In this document: in pieces, positions 1 to 5,128 of the stretch
How the letters are laid out: each line of letters starts with the position of its first letter
Numbering within the stretch: position 1 is the first letter of the stretch
Assembly: GCA_031262285.1 (NCBI GenBank)
Contig: JAISHZ010000160.1
Location: 1 to 8,881, forward strand
Direction of reading: 5' to 3'
DNA: 8,881 nt
DNA from: Lachnospiraceae bacterium
Lineage (GTDB): Bacteria; Bacillota_A; Clostridia; Lachnospirales; Lachnospiraceae
Program-made: the position numbers and the translations under genes
Notes under the pieces: model-generated
Seen by the model: only the letters and a program-made list of their open reading frames with translations
What the model was told of the DNA's origin: nothing
The model's database searches: none

Positions 1-486
1 GGGATTCAATTGGTCAATATCACGATACAAGATTCCGAACCGCCCACAGCAGAAGTCATGGAAGCATTTAAAGCAGTGGAGACGGCGAAACAAGGAAAAG
101 AAACAGCATTGAACAACGCTAACAAATATCGAAATGAAAGACTTCCGGAAGCGGAAGCAAAAGCTGACGGTATCATCAAGGATGCAGAAGCACAGAAAAC
201 GCAGAGAATCAACGAAGCAACCGCTCAAGTGTCGAGATTCCTTGCAACCTATGAGGAATACAGCAAGAACCCGGTGATTACCAGACAGAGAATGTTCTTT
301 GAAGCGATGGAAGAAGTATTGCCGGATCTGAAAGTGATCATTGAAAGTCCCTCCGGCAATGTGCAGACTATTTATCCCGTAGATTCCTTTGTGCAACCTG
401 ATACCGGGACACAAAACACTTCTACCGGAACGAGCACCGGTACCGGGACGCAGCAGTCTAACAGCGACGATCCCGCAGGGGAATAG
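1..486 (+). CDS. hflK: HflK, SPFH/prohibitin-family membrane protein, C-terminal part (5' end outside window)
   Basis: The reading frame is open from the first base, so the start and the membrane anchor lie upstream of the window; 161 residues are visible. The fragment opens with GIQLVNITIQDSEPP, the end of the SPFH domain as in HflK (family pattern: YGI..xNVxxQDxxPP). A long charged, Ala/Glu-rich coiled coil follows (AFKAVETAKQGKETALNNAN to EATAQVSRFLATYEEYSK), then the conserved ITRQRMFFEAMEEVLPDLKVII segment. The last ~30 residues are a low-complexity Thr/Ser/Gly/Gln tail. In characterised bacteria HflK pairs with HflC in a membrane cage that surrounds and modulates the FtsH protease; the role in Bacillota is less clear. 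hflC follows 64 bp downstream on the same strand, the usual pairing. The HflK call is firm; only the N-terminus is missing. Confidence 0.93.
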   Translation, partial: GIQLVNITIQDSEPPTAEVMEAFKAVETAKQGKETALNNANKYRNERLPEAEAKADGIIKDAEAQKTQRINEATAQVSRFLATYEEYSKNPVITRQRMFFEAMEEVLPDLKVIIESPSGNVQTIYPVDSFVQPDTGTQNTSTGTSTGTGTQQSNSDDPAGE

Positions 487-550
487 ATTACCACACGTGA
501 ATAGTGATCGCGTGGGATACTCGCCCTTGATGGGCAGATAGGAGCATTTT
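487..550 (+). promoter_or_regulatory. hflC leader: diverged two-hairpin element carrying the ribosome binding site
   Basis: This is the hflK-hflC gap. An imperfect stem CCACACG (491-497) / CGCGTGG (509-515) is followed by a tight stem GCCC-TTGAT-GGGC (523-535), then AGATAGGAGCATTTT and the hflC ATG. The order (hairpin, GATACTCGC-like linker, GC hairpin, AGAYRGGAGCA, ATG) matches the 70-bp repeats upstream of glpK, the aminotransferase gene and uppP, but the primary sequence has diverged strongly. GGAG at 541-544 sits 6 nt from the ATG. It may be an old member of the repeat family or a convergent leader; homology is not certain. Confidence 0.5.
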
Positions 551-1420
551 ATGAAGATTTGGAAGCCGATTGTTGCCGGTGTTTTGTTGATTGTCCTGAT
601 TGTTTTATCCAATTCTTGTTTTGTGATAACAAATGAGAATGAATACAGTTTAATACGTCAATTTGGGAAGGTGGATCACGTGATAGCGGATGCGGGAATC
701 AGTTTTAAGATTCCGTTTATTCAAAGTGTGGATAAGTTACCAAAACAGACGTTGATTTACGATTTGTCCTCTTCCGATGTCATTACCAGCGACAAAAAGA
801 CGATGATATGTGACAGTTATATTTTGTGGAGAATTGATGATCCCCTCTTATTTGCGCAGACATTGAATTCATCGATCTCCAATGCAGAAAGCCGTCTGGA
901 TACGATTGTATACAATTCTACGAAAAATGTAATCAGTAGTATTACGCAAGATGAAGTAATTACCGGTAGAGGCGGAGCTCTTGCATCTTCCATTATGGCA
1001 AATATCGGAATCGTACCGAGTCAATATGGGATTACATTGCTCAATTACGAGATTAAACAGTTGGACTTGCCCAGTGATAACAAAGCTGCAGTATACGAAC
1101 GTATGATATCAGAGCGAGACAATATTGCGGCTACTTATATCGCTGAAGGCAGTTCGGAAGCGCAGATTATCCGCAATTCAACAGACATGGAAGTGACTGT
1201 GATGATTTCCGAAGCAGAAAAGCAAGCGGAAATCATTATCGCTGAGGGGGAAGCAGAATATATGAGAATCCTTTCCGAAGCATACGCAGATCCGGAAAGA
1301 CAGCTATTTTACTCTTTTGTTAGAAGTTTGGATGCGTTGAAGATATCCATGACGGGCGACGACAAAACGATTTTCCTTTCCCCGGACTCGCCTATTGCAC
1401 AGATATTCTACGTACAGTAA
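551..1420 (+). CDS. hflC: HflC, SPFH/prohibitin-family membrane protein
   Basis: Complete, 289 residues, close to the usual HflC length. Residues 7-25 (VAGVLLIVLIVLSNSCFVI region) form an N-terminal membrane anchor, followed directly by the HflC-like NENEYSLIRQFGKVDHV start of the SPFH domain. The domain runs to about residue 180 and includes YEIKQLDLPSDNKAAVYERM. A charged coiled coil (about 185-245; AEGSSEAQIIRN, AEKQAEIIIAEGEAEYMRIL) leads to the family C-terminus DPERQLFYSFVRSLDAL and KTIFLSPDSPI. It should form the HflKC assembly with the upstream gene and act at the membrane on FtsH-linked proteolysis (family knowledge). The ATG at 551 is supported by GGAG 6 nt upstream. A strong terminator follows, so hflKC probably ends its transcript here. 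Confidence 0.96.
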   Translation: MKIWKPIVAGVLLIVLIVLSNSCFVITNENEYSLIRQFGKVDHVIADAGISFKIPFIQSVDKLPKQTLIYDLSSSDVITSDKKTMICDSYILWRIDDPLLFAQTLNSSISNAESRLDTIVYNSTKNVISSITQDEVITGRGGALASSIMANIGIVPSQYGITLLNYEIKQLDLPSDNKAAVYERMISERDNIAATYIAEGSSEAQIIRNSTDMEVTVMISEAEKQAEIIIAEGEAEYMRILSEAYADPERQLFYSFVRSLDALKISMTGDDKTIFLSPDSPIAQIFYVQ

Positions 1421-1444
1421 TTATATCTCTCTATTTTGCATGAT

Positions 1445-1485
1445 AAAAACCGATGCCTCATTTGGAAGGTATCGGTTTTTATTTA
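1445..1485 (+). terminator. Rho-independent terminator after hflC
   Basis: AAAAACCGATGCCT (1445-1458) pairs with AGGTATCGGTTTTT (1467-1480), a 14-bp stem with one G-U pair and an 8-nt loop. The 3' arm ends in five T and continues ATTT. The matching A-run on the 5' side makes it potentially bidirectional. It lies 24 bp after the hflC stop. Confidence 0.85.
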
Positions 1486-1572
1486 CACATCAAAGCGTAT
1501 GCAAATCACTTGCTGCGCAATTTTACAATGAAATGCCGGATTTCTTTCCAAATGTTAACAAAATAGATTTAT

Positions 1573-1634
1573 TGGACAATAGGTTACCATTCATGAATAA
1601 TATCTGTAATTTGCATTGCAATTTGTGTTGCAAT
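1573..1634 (+). promoter_or_regulatory. Putative brnTA promoter and operator
   Basis: A weak promoter can be read as TGGACA, 17 nt, AATAAT within 1573-1605. Just downstream, ATTGCAA (1615-1621) and TTGCAAT (1628-1634) form an inverted repeat with a 6-nt spacer, overlapping the small palindrome TTGCA-T-TGCAA (1611-1621). Characterised brnTA loci are repressed by the BrnA ribbon-helix-helix protein binding palindromes near the promoter, so this is the natural candidate site. Assignment is by position and symmetry only. Confidence 0.4.
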
Positions 1635-1665
1635 TATTTAAAATAAGAAAGCAGGAGTGTTATAA

Positions 1666-2020
1666 ATGTTATTTGAATGGGATGATGAAAAAGAACAGTC
1701 TAACATCGATAAGCATGGAATAGATTTCAGTACAGCCGCTCTTGTATTTGCAGATATAAACCGTATAGAAAAGTTTGAAAGTAAGTGAACTTTCAAACTC
1801 CTTGATTGGTACGCGTGCCGTTGGCACGCAGACGGGAGCAAAGTATGATACTATACATTCTTCAGAAGAGGAGCGGTACATTACCATCGGGCAAATTAAT
1901 GGAGTTGCCGTTGTCGTTATGGTTGTATATACAGAACGAGACGAAGTAATCAGAATTATATCCGCACGATTAGCCACAGTGAGGGAAAGGGAGGCGTATT
2001 ACAATGCGCAAGAATATTGA
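1666..2020 (+). pseudogene. brnT: BrnT-family ribonuclease toxin, interrupted by a 70-bp repeat
   Basis: Translation starts at ATG 1666, with AGGAG 8 nt upstream, and gives MLFEWDDEKEQSNIDKHGID, the typical BrnT N-terminus (family: F.WD..K..SN..KHG..F). It runs through VFADINRIEK and reads into repeat sequence, stopping at TGA 1786-1788 after 40 residues. The rest of the protein (YDTIHSSEEERYITIG, TERDEVIRIISARLATVRE) resumes at 1844 in another frame and ends at 2020, overlapping brnA by 17 bp as is usual. Deleting 1774-1843 rejoins AAG to TAT and yields ...INRIEKYDTIHSSEEERYI..., the expected BrnT sequence of about 95 residues. The insertion adds a stop and a frameshift (70 is not a multiple of 3). 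BrnT is a RelE-like RNase that arrests translation until bound by BrnA; this copy should be inactive. A TTG at 1775 could in principle start the C-terminal frame, but no good ribosome binding site precedes it. Confidence 0.92.
1773..1842 (+). repeat. 70-bp two-hairpin repeat, copy inserted in brnT
   Basis: Hairpin A is GTTTGAAAGT (1773-1782) / ACTTTCAAAC (1789-1798), perfect 10-bp arms with a 6-nt loop. Linker TCCTTGATTGGTAC follows. Hairpin B is GCGTGCC (1813-1819), loop GTT, GGCACGC (1823-1829). The unit ends AGACGGGAGCAAA. It matches the glpK-leader copy (7968-8037, opposite strand) over its full 70 bp with only scattered differences. The boundaries are ambiguous by a few bases because AAAG occurs at both junctions. 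An ATG (1845-1847, out of frame with brnT) follows 2 nt after its end, as in the copies located before genes. Confidence 0.92.
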
Positions 2021-2309
2021 TATCACAAAAGAGCCAACACAGGAACAAATTACGATGCTTACAAAAGCAATGGAATTACCTGTCAGCGCTGAAGCGGAAT
2101 ACCCGGAATTTTCTGAAGCAGACCTAAAGCAATTTAGGGAAATTTCTGACGAAAGAAAAAAAGAAAGACAAAAGCAGAATGTAACGCTTCGATTGTCTCC
2201 GCAAGCACTCAGAAATGCAAAGGCACTTGGTAGAGGGTACACATCGGTTTTGAGTCGCATACTCGAAAATGTATTATCGAATCCGGATAAAATTAATCAT
2301 TATTTATAA
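2004..2309 (+). CDS. brnA: BrnA-family antitoxin (ribbon-helix-helix)
   Basis: 101 residues. It starts inside the last codons of brnT (ATG 2004; brnT stop at 2018-2020), the translational coupling typical of brnTA. The N-terminal half (MRKNIDITKEPTQEQITMLT to DERKKERQKQ) is acidic and helical, the toxin-binding part in the family. The C-terminal half QNVTLRLSPQALRNAKALGR followed by YTSVLSRILENVL fits a ribbon-helix-helix DNA-binding fold with the usual V-T-L-R-L strand. BrnA neutralises BrnT and represses the operon. Because brnT is broken, this is now an intact antitoxin without a functional local partner. It could still repress its own promoter or neutralise a BrnT encoded elsewhere. GGGAGG in the brnT coding sequence (about 1987-1992) can serve as its ribosome binding site. 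Confidence 0.9.
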   Translation: MRKNIDITKEPTQEQITMLTKAMELPVSAEAEYPEFSEADLKQFREISDERKKERQKQNVTLRLSPQALRNAKALGRGYTSVLSRILENVLSNPDKINHYL

Positions 2310-2327
2310 ATATCCGAGATAAGTCAA

Positions 2328-2834
2328 TCAAAACAGATACTGGCTGCGAACATATCGTTCACAAAAGAAGACTGATATGAAATGGTTTATGGTTTGTCCA
2401 CAGCATATCAGTCTTCCCTGCTCCATTATTTCCGGTTCCATACACATCCCTCCGATCGTCTTATTCCGAAACCTTGCTATCATTTCCTCTAGTGGCTCTC
2501 CGGTGGGGAGACTGACGTTTTTACGGTAGTCTCTAGGTGTGATACCATAATAGCTTTTAAAGATGCGGGAAAAGGACTGGGGAGAAGTAAACCCACAATC
2601 CAAACATATATCAAGAATGGACCGTTGCGTATCACAAAGAAACCTTCCGGCCTCCTGCAAACGCTTTTCCCGTATATATTCCGTCACAGTTTTTCCGACA
2701 ATTTTGGTGAAAATACGATGAAAATAATATGGGGAAATATGATAATTCTCGGCAACCGTTTTATAATTCAAGTCTTCATGATAATTGCCATCAATGAATT
2801 CCAGTGCCTGTATCACGCTTTCCAGCTTCTCCAA
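2328..2834 (-). pseudogene. AraC-family regulator with truncated GyrI-like effector domain
   Basis: A TTG start at 2832-2834 is preferred: AAGGAG (2844-2849) lies about 8 nt upstream, and the protein then begins LEKLESVIQALEFIDGNYHE, the usual start of this family. This gives 168 residues. The two AraC helix-turn-helix motifs are present: LNYKTVAENYHISPYYFHRIF (about 20-42) and SILDICLDCGFTSPQSFSRIF (about 70-92), followed by the signature KSYYGITPRDYRK. After a linker the effector domain begins (MEPEIMEQGRLICCGQ, like the first strand of GyrI/Rob-type ligand domains). It then turns into unrelated sequence (INHFISVFFCERYVRSQYLF) and stops. Full-length relatives have about 280-300 residues, so nearly all of the ligand domain is missing. 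The stop lies 18 bp from the convergent brnA stop. The DNA-binding part could still be made, so it may act as a ligand-independent regulator or be a remnant. Confidence 0.82.
2367..2416. repeat. Inverted repeat at the truncation point of the araC-type gene
   Basis: GAAGACTGATATG (2367-2379) and CATATCAGTCTTC (2404-2416) are perfect 13-bp inverted copies around a 24-bp loop. One arm encodes the last recognisable family residues (GRLICC); the other lies in the unrelated tail. No T-run follows on either strand, so it is not an obvious terminator. Confidence 0.7.
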
Positions 2835-3228
2835 AGAATCACTCTCCTTTCCCCGGTATTGCTTTCTGAAGGAAATGTACGCTTTTCCTTTTGTGACATA
2901 AATGATCATAAATCAAAATCTCGGAATTTTCTTAACAATCCTTGCCAACTTATCGTGTAGTTGAAGTGAGCATTGTGGCGCTGAATATCCTTGCTTATGA
3001 CATCCAAGCCCATTAAAGACTGAGTAGATTAGTAGATAAAAATCGTTCACTTACTAAAAAATCAACAAAAACTACAAAAAATAATGCTCAGATCCCATTC
3101 ATATATGTTATAATATACAATAAATAAGCGAACAAATAACATAAATAAAAGACATGCTATACAAAGAATATACCAAATAAGTATGCAGTGAAATCACGAT
3201 TAGACTGTATAAAACATGAGGAGTGCTT
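2835..3228. other. Gene-free AT-rich region between divergent genes
   Basis: 394 bp with no convincing reading frame. It separates the araC-type gene (-) from the membrane protein gene (+). It contains the perfect palindrome ATGATCAT (2902-2909) near the araC start, A-rich stretches around 3030-3085, and an extended -10 promoter at about 3106-3114 annotated separately. No tRNA, riboswitch or terminator could be recognised. Confidence 0.6.
3084..3114 (+). promoter_or_regulatory. Extended -10 promoter for the membrane protein gene
   Basis: TGTTATAAT at 3106-3114 is a consensus extended -10 (TGnTATAAT). The -35 region is weak (around GCTCAG, 3086-3091), as is common for extended -10 promoters. 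It leaves an untranslated leader of about 105 nt before the ATG at 3229. Confidence 0.55.
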
Positions 3229-3918
3229 ATGAGATTCAATGAATTCATAAAACTAAAAAATGGTATTTTATTCAAACGAGCTTGTTTTATTTCGTCTATT
3301 CTTGGACTTTATATCACAGTTTCGTGCATACTATTACGCCTAAAATATTTGAAATACGTAGAATATCGCGAACAAACTATTGAAATTCGAAATAAGCTTA
3401 TCAACGACTTTATTCCAAGAATTATCATTTCTGCCATAATAATAGGTTTGTTCGTAGTGGTAGTGACATTCCTCCTGTATTTGTTGATAGAATGGAAGAT
3501 CGAATACAATCTAAAAATCTTTCCGAAAACAAGACACCATAAGAATAAAAACGAAGATATAGAGAGTCTGAAAATTAAGGATGGAATGAAGAGTCGAAGA
3601 AAATTTACACATATAAGAAATAAATATAAATTGTATCGAAAGACGATACTCAAAGCAGTTTGTTTTCCGGTTTTTTTAGGTTTAATTACTTTTTACAATA
3701 ATATAGAAAGAAATATGAACAGCGCCATGACATATGCAGCTGATCTACTCCCTCAAATCATACCGGATATTATCAAAAAAGCGATCCGCTCAAGTATGAT
3801 CGTGACGATCATACTCGTAGCAATATCTGTGCCAATACAACTCAAGATGAAACATGATATCCATTTCTTTCATGAAGTGAAAAGATATTTCAAAGAAAGA
3901 AAATCCTCAAAAATATGA
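3229..3918 (+). CDS. Unrecognised integral membrane protein, four predicted helices
   Basis: 229 residues from ATG 3229. AGGAG (3219-3223) sits 5 nt upstream; the GTG at 3223 overlaps that site and is rejected as start. Hydrophobic segments lie near residues 14-34 (ACFISSILGLYITVSCILL), 59-84 (IIISAIIIGLFVVVVTFLLYLL), 141-158 (AVCFPVFLGLITFY) and 186-205 (SSMIVTIILVAISVPI). A basic loop of about 55 residues between helices 2 and 3 (KTRHHKNKNEDIESLKIKDG, KSRRKFTHIRNKYK) and a basic C-terminus (VKRYFKERKSSKI) suggest both face the cytoplasm. I do not recognise the family; no catalytic motif is visible. The gene is clearly more AT-rich than hflC or glpK and has its own promoter, which fits acquisition from elsewhere. 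Confidence 0.65.
   Translation: MRFNEFIKLKNGILFKRACFISSILGLYITVSCILLRLKYLKYVEYREQTIEIRNKLINDFIPRIIISAIIIGLFVVVVTFLLYLLIEWKIEYNLKIFPKTRHHKNKNEDIESLKIKDGMKSRRKFTHIRNKYKLYRKTILKAVCFPVFLGLITFYNNIERNMNSAMTYAADLLPQIIPDIIKKAIRSSMIVTIILVAISVPIQLKMKHDIHFFHEVKRYFKERKSSKI
3793..3815. repeat. Perfect 10-bp inverted repeat inside the membrane protein gene
   Basis: AGTATGATCG (3793-3802), spacer TGA, CGATCATACT (3806-3815). It lies in the codons for the start of the fourth hydrophobic segment (SSMIVTIIL). It is symmetric enough to be a protein-binding site or an mRNA hairpin, but no T-run follows. Confidence 0.6.
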
Positions 3919-4035
3919 ATGAACGATAAATCAAACTTTCATAACCTTCATTTGATGTACGCCCAGAGAGTCTAACACCCAAAACTGTCCCCTACTCTGT
4001 GCGGTTCGTCCGGGATACACCACTCTTCATGTAGA

Positions 4036-4097
4036 TCGGCGAACGTGTGAATACTAGCAACCTTTTAAACCCAATTCGGCGAATGCGTGAATAGCAA
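4036..4097. repeat. Two short direct repeats, 40-bp period
   Basis: TCGGCGAACGTGTGAATACTAGCAA (4036-4060 in two pieces: TCGGCGAACGTGTGAATA, then CTAGCAA) recurs as TCGGCGAATGCGTGAATA followed by GCAA (4076-4097). A related core, ACGTGAATAG, occurs in the hflK-hflC gap (495-504). They lie in the 245-bp gene-free stretch between the membrane protein gene and uppP. No function can be assigned. Confidence 0.6.
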
Positions 4098-4103
4098 TCA
4101 ACA

Positions 4104-4133
4104 AAGTCAGCAGATAACACAATCTGCTGACTT
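4104..4133 (-). terminator. Hairpin terminator after uppP
   Basis: AAGTCAGCAGAT (4104-4115) and ATCTGCTGACTT (4122-4133) are perfect 12-bp inverted repeats with a 6-nt loop. Read on the minus strand the stem is followed by TGTTGATT, a modest U-rich tail. It starts 30 bp beyond the uppP stop and would close the whole minus-strand gene block. On the plus strand the tail (CCGTTTC) is weaker, but it might also stop transcripts from the membrane protein gene. Confidence 0.7.
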
Positions 4134-4163
4134 CCGTTTCAAAAATCTATTTTGATCAATCCC

Positions 4164-5015
4164 TCATGGTAGGAAAGTCAATGCGATGACCAACGCTCCC
4201 AGTGCAATACGGTACCACCCAAATACTTTGAAATCATGTCTCTTAACATAATTCATTAAAAACCGCAGAGAAATAATAGATATCAAAAAAGCCACGATCG
4301 TACCGGTCGCTAAAACAAGAACCTCGATTCCTGCAAAGTCAAAACCGAATTTGACGATTTTTAAAAGACTTGCACCAAACATGACGGGAATCGCCAGATA
4401 AAATGTATACTGTGCAGCGACTGTTCGCGATACGCCAAGGAGTAAAGCGCCGATGATCGTTGCACCTGAGCGCGAAGTGCCGGGGAAAACCGCAGCGATG
4501 ACCTGGAAAACGCCTATCCAGATAGCCATCTGAAAGGTGAGCTCAGAGAAACTCTCGATTTTGGGATGTTTGCCTTTGTGATAACTCTCGATGACGATAA
4601 ACGCTATACCAAAGACGATCAATGCGATTGCCACCGATATCGGGTTGTAAAAGAGCGCGTCCAATTGTTCATCAAACAACACTCCGATGATAGCGGCGGG
4701 GACACAAGAAACCAGTATTTTGAACCACAGTTGTATGATATCCCACTTTATCCAAGAACCAACACCGGATTTCTTACCACTTCGCTCTTTTCGTGTCAAC
4801 GCGAAAGGCCATATCTGTGAAAAAAAGAGTACGACTACGGCAAGGATCGCACCAAGCTGAATGACGACCTCAAACATTTCAAAAAAACCATCGCTAACAT
4901 TTTCAAAAGGTAAATAATCTTCTAATAGAAGTAAATGCCCCGTACTACTGATGGGTAACCATTCCGTAATACCTTCTACAATACCGTAAATAATGCCCTT
5001 GATAAAATCCAACAT
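4164..5015 (-). CDS. uppP: Undecaprenyl-diphosphatase UppP (BacA family)
   Basis: Complete, 283 residues, normal for the family. UppP is a polytopic membrane phosphatase that converts undecaprenyl diphosphate to undecaprenyl phosphate, recycling the lipid carrier for peptidoglycan and other envelope polymers; raised dosage gives bacitracin tolerance. Both catalytic motifs are present: GIVEGITEWLPISSTGHL (residues 11-28, with E14, E18 and H27) and PGTSRSG (178-184, with R182). Hydrophobic segments alternate throughout, for example 48-66, 97-113, 126-142, 163-177 and 204-216. The ATG at 5013-5015 follows GGAG (5021-5024 on this strand) by 5 nt; that site is the end of a repeat unit. The aminotransferase gene is 113 bp upstream on the same strand. 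The Wzz-like gene at the other end of the block uses products of the same carrier. Confidence 0.97.
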   Translation of the reverse strand: MLDFIKGIIYGIVEGITEWLPISSTGHLLLLEDYLPFENVSDGFFEMFEVVIQLGAILAVVVLFFSQIWPFALTRKERSGKKSGVGSWIKWDIIQLWFKILVSCVPAAIIGVLFDEQLDALFYNPISVAIALIVFGIAFIVIESYHKGKHPKIESFSELTFQMAIWIGVFQVIAAVFPGTSRSGATIIGALLLGVSRTVAAQYTFYLAIPVMFGASLLKIVKFGFDFAGIEVLVLATGTIVAFLISIISLRFLMNYVKRHDFKVFGWYRIALGALVIALTFLP

Positions 5016-5016
5016 T

Positions 5017-5089
5017 TTTGCTCCTTCCTATCTGCACACCAAAGGCGTGCGGTTCCATCAGGGAGTGTGAAAGTTCCTTGCTTTCCCGG
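5017..5089 (-). repeat. Two-hairpin repeat, uppP leader copy (73 bp)
   Basis: In gene sense it reads CCGGGAAAGCAAGG, AACTTTCACACTCCCTGATGG in two pieces, hairpin B GCACGCC-TTT-GGTGTGC (5034-5050), then AGATAGGAAGGAGCAAA directly before AATG. It is the most diverged full copy. Hairpin A retains only the GAAAG/CTTTC core, and three extra bases sit in the ribosome binding segment. Hairpin B contains a pair that is G-U in the sense RNA but A-C in the opposite strand, which suggests the structure acts in the uppP mRNA. Confidence 0.75.
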
Positions 5090-5108
5090 TTGCTCCCATC
5101 TGCGGGTA
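5090..5108 (-). repeat. Partial repeat unit upstream of the uppP leader copy
   Basis: In gene sense GAGTACCCGCAGATGGGAGCAA (GAGTACCCGCAG, ATGGGAGCAA) matches the 3' end of a unit that lacks hairpin B, like the partial unit before glpK. It abuts the full unit, giving a tandem arrangement with two GGGAG-type sites. Confidence 0.65.
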
Positions 5109-5128
5109 CTCATTTTCATGGACAATTT

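Noticed and set aside
1395..1646. Possible small protein on the plus strand after hflC
   Set aside because: It overlaps the hflC end and runs through the terminator hairpin; no ribosome binding site, no recognisable content.
1770..1843. AAAG at both ends of the brnT insertion as a 4-bp target-site duplication
   Set aside because: The final AAA is also present in the other copies, so it belongs to the element; only a G is left, which is not informative.
1775..2020. A separate small gene starting at TTG 1775
   Set aside because: Its first 23 codons are repeat sequence, there is no good ribosome binding site, and the rest is the C-terminal part of BrnT.
2835..2909. ATG start at 2909 for the AraC-type protein
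   Set aside because: The added 25 residues do not resemble the family, whereas TTG 2834 has a strong AAGGAG upstream and fits the family start.
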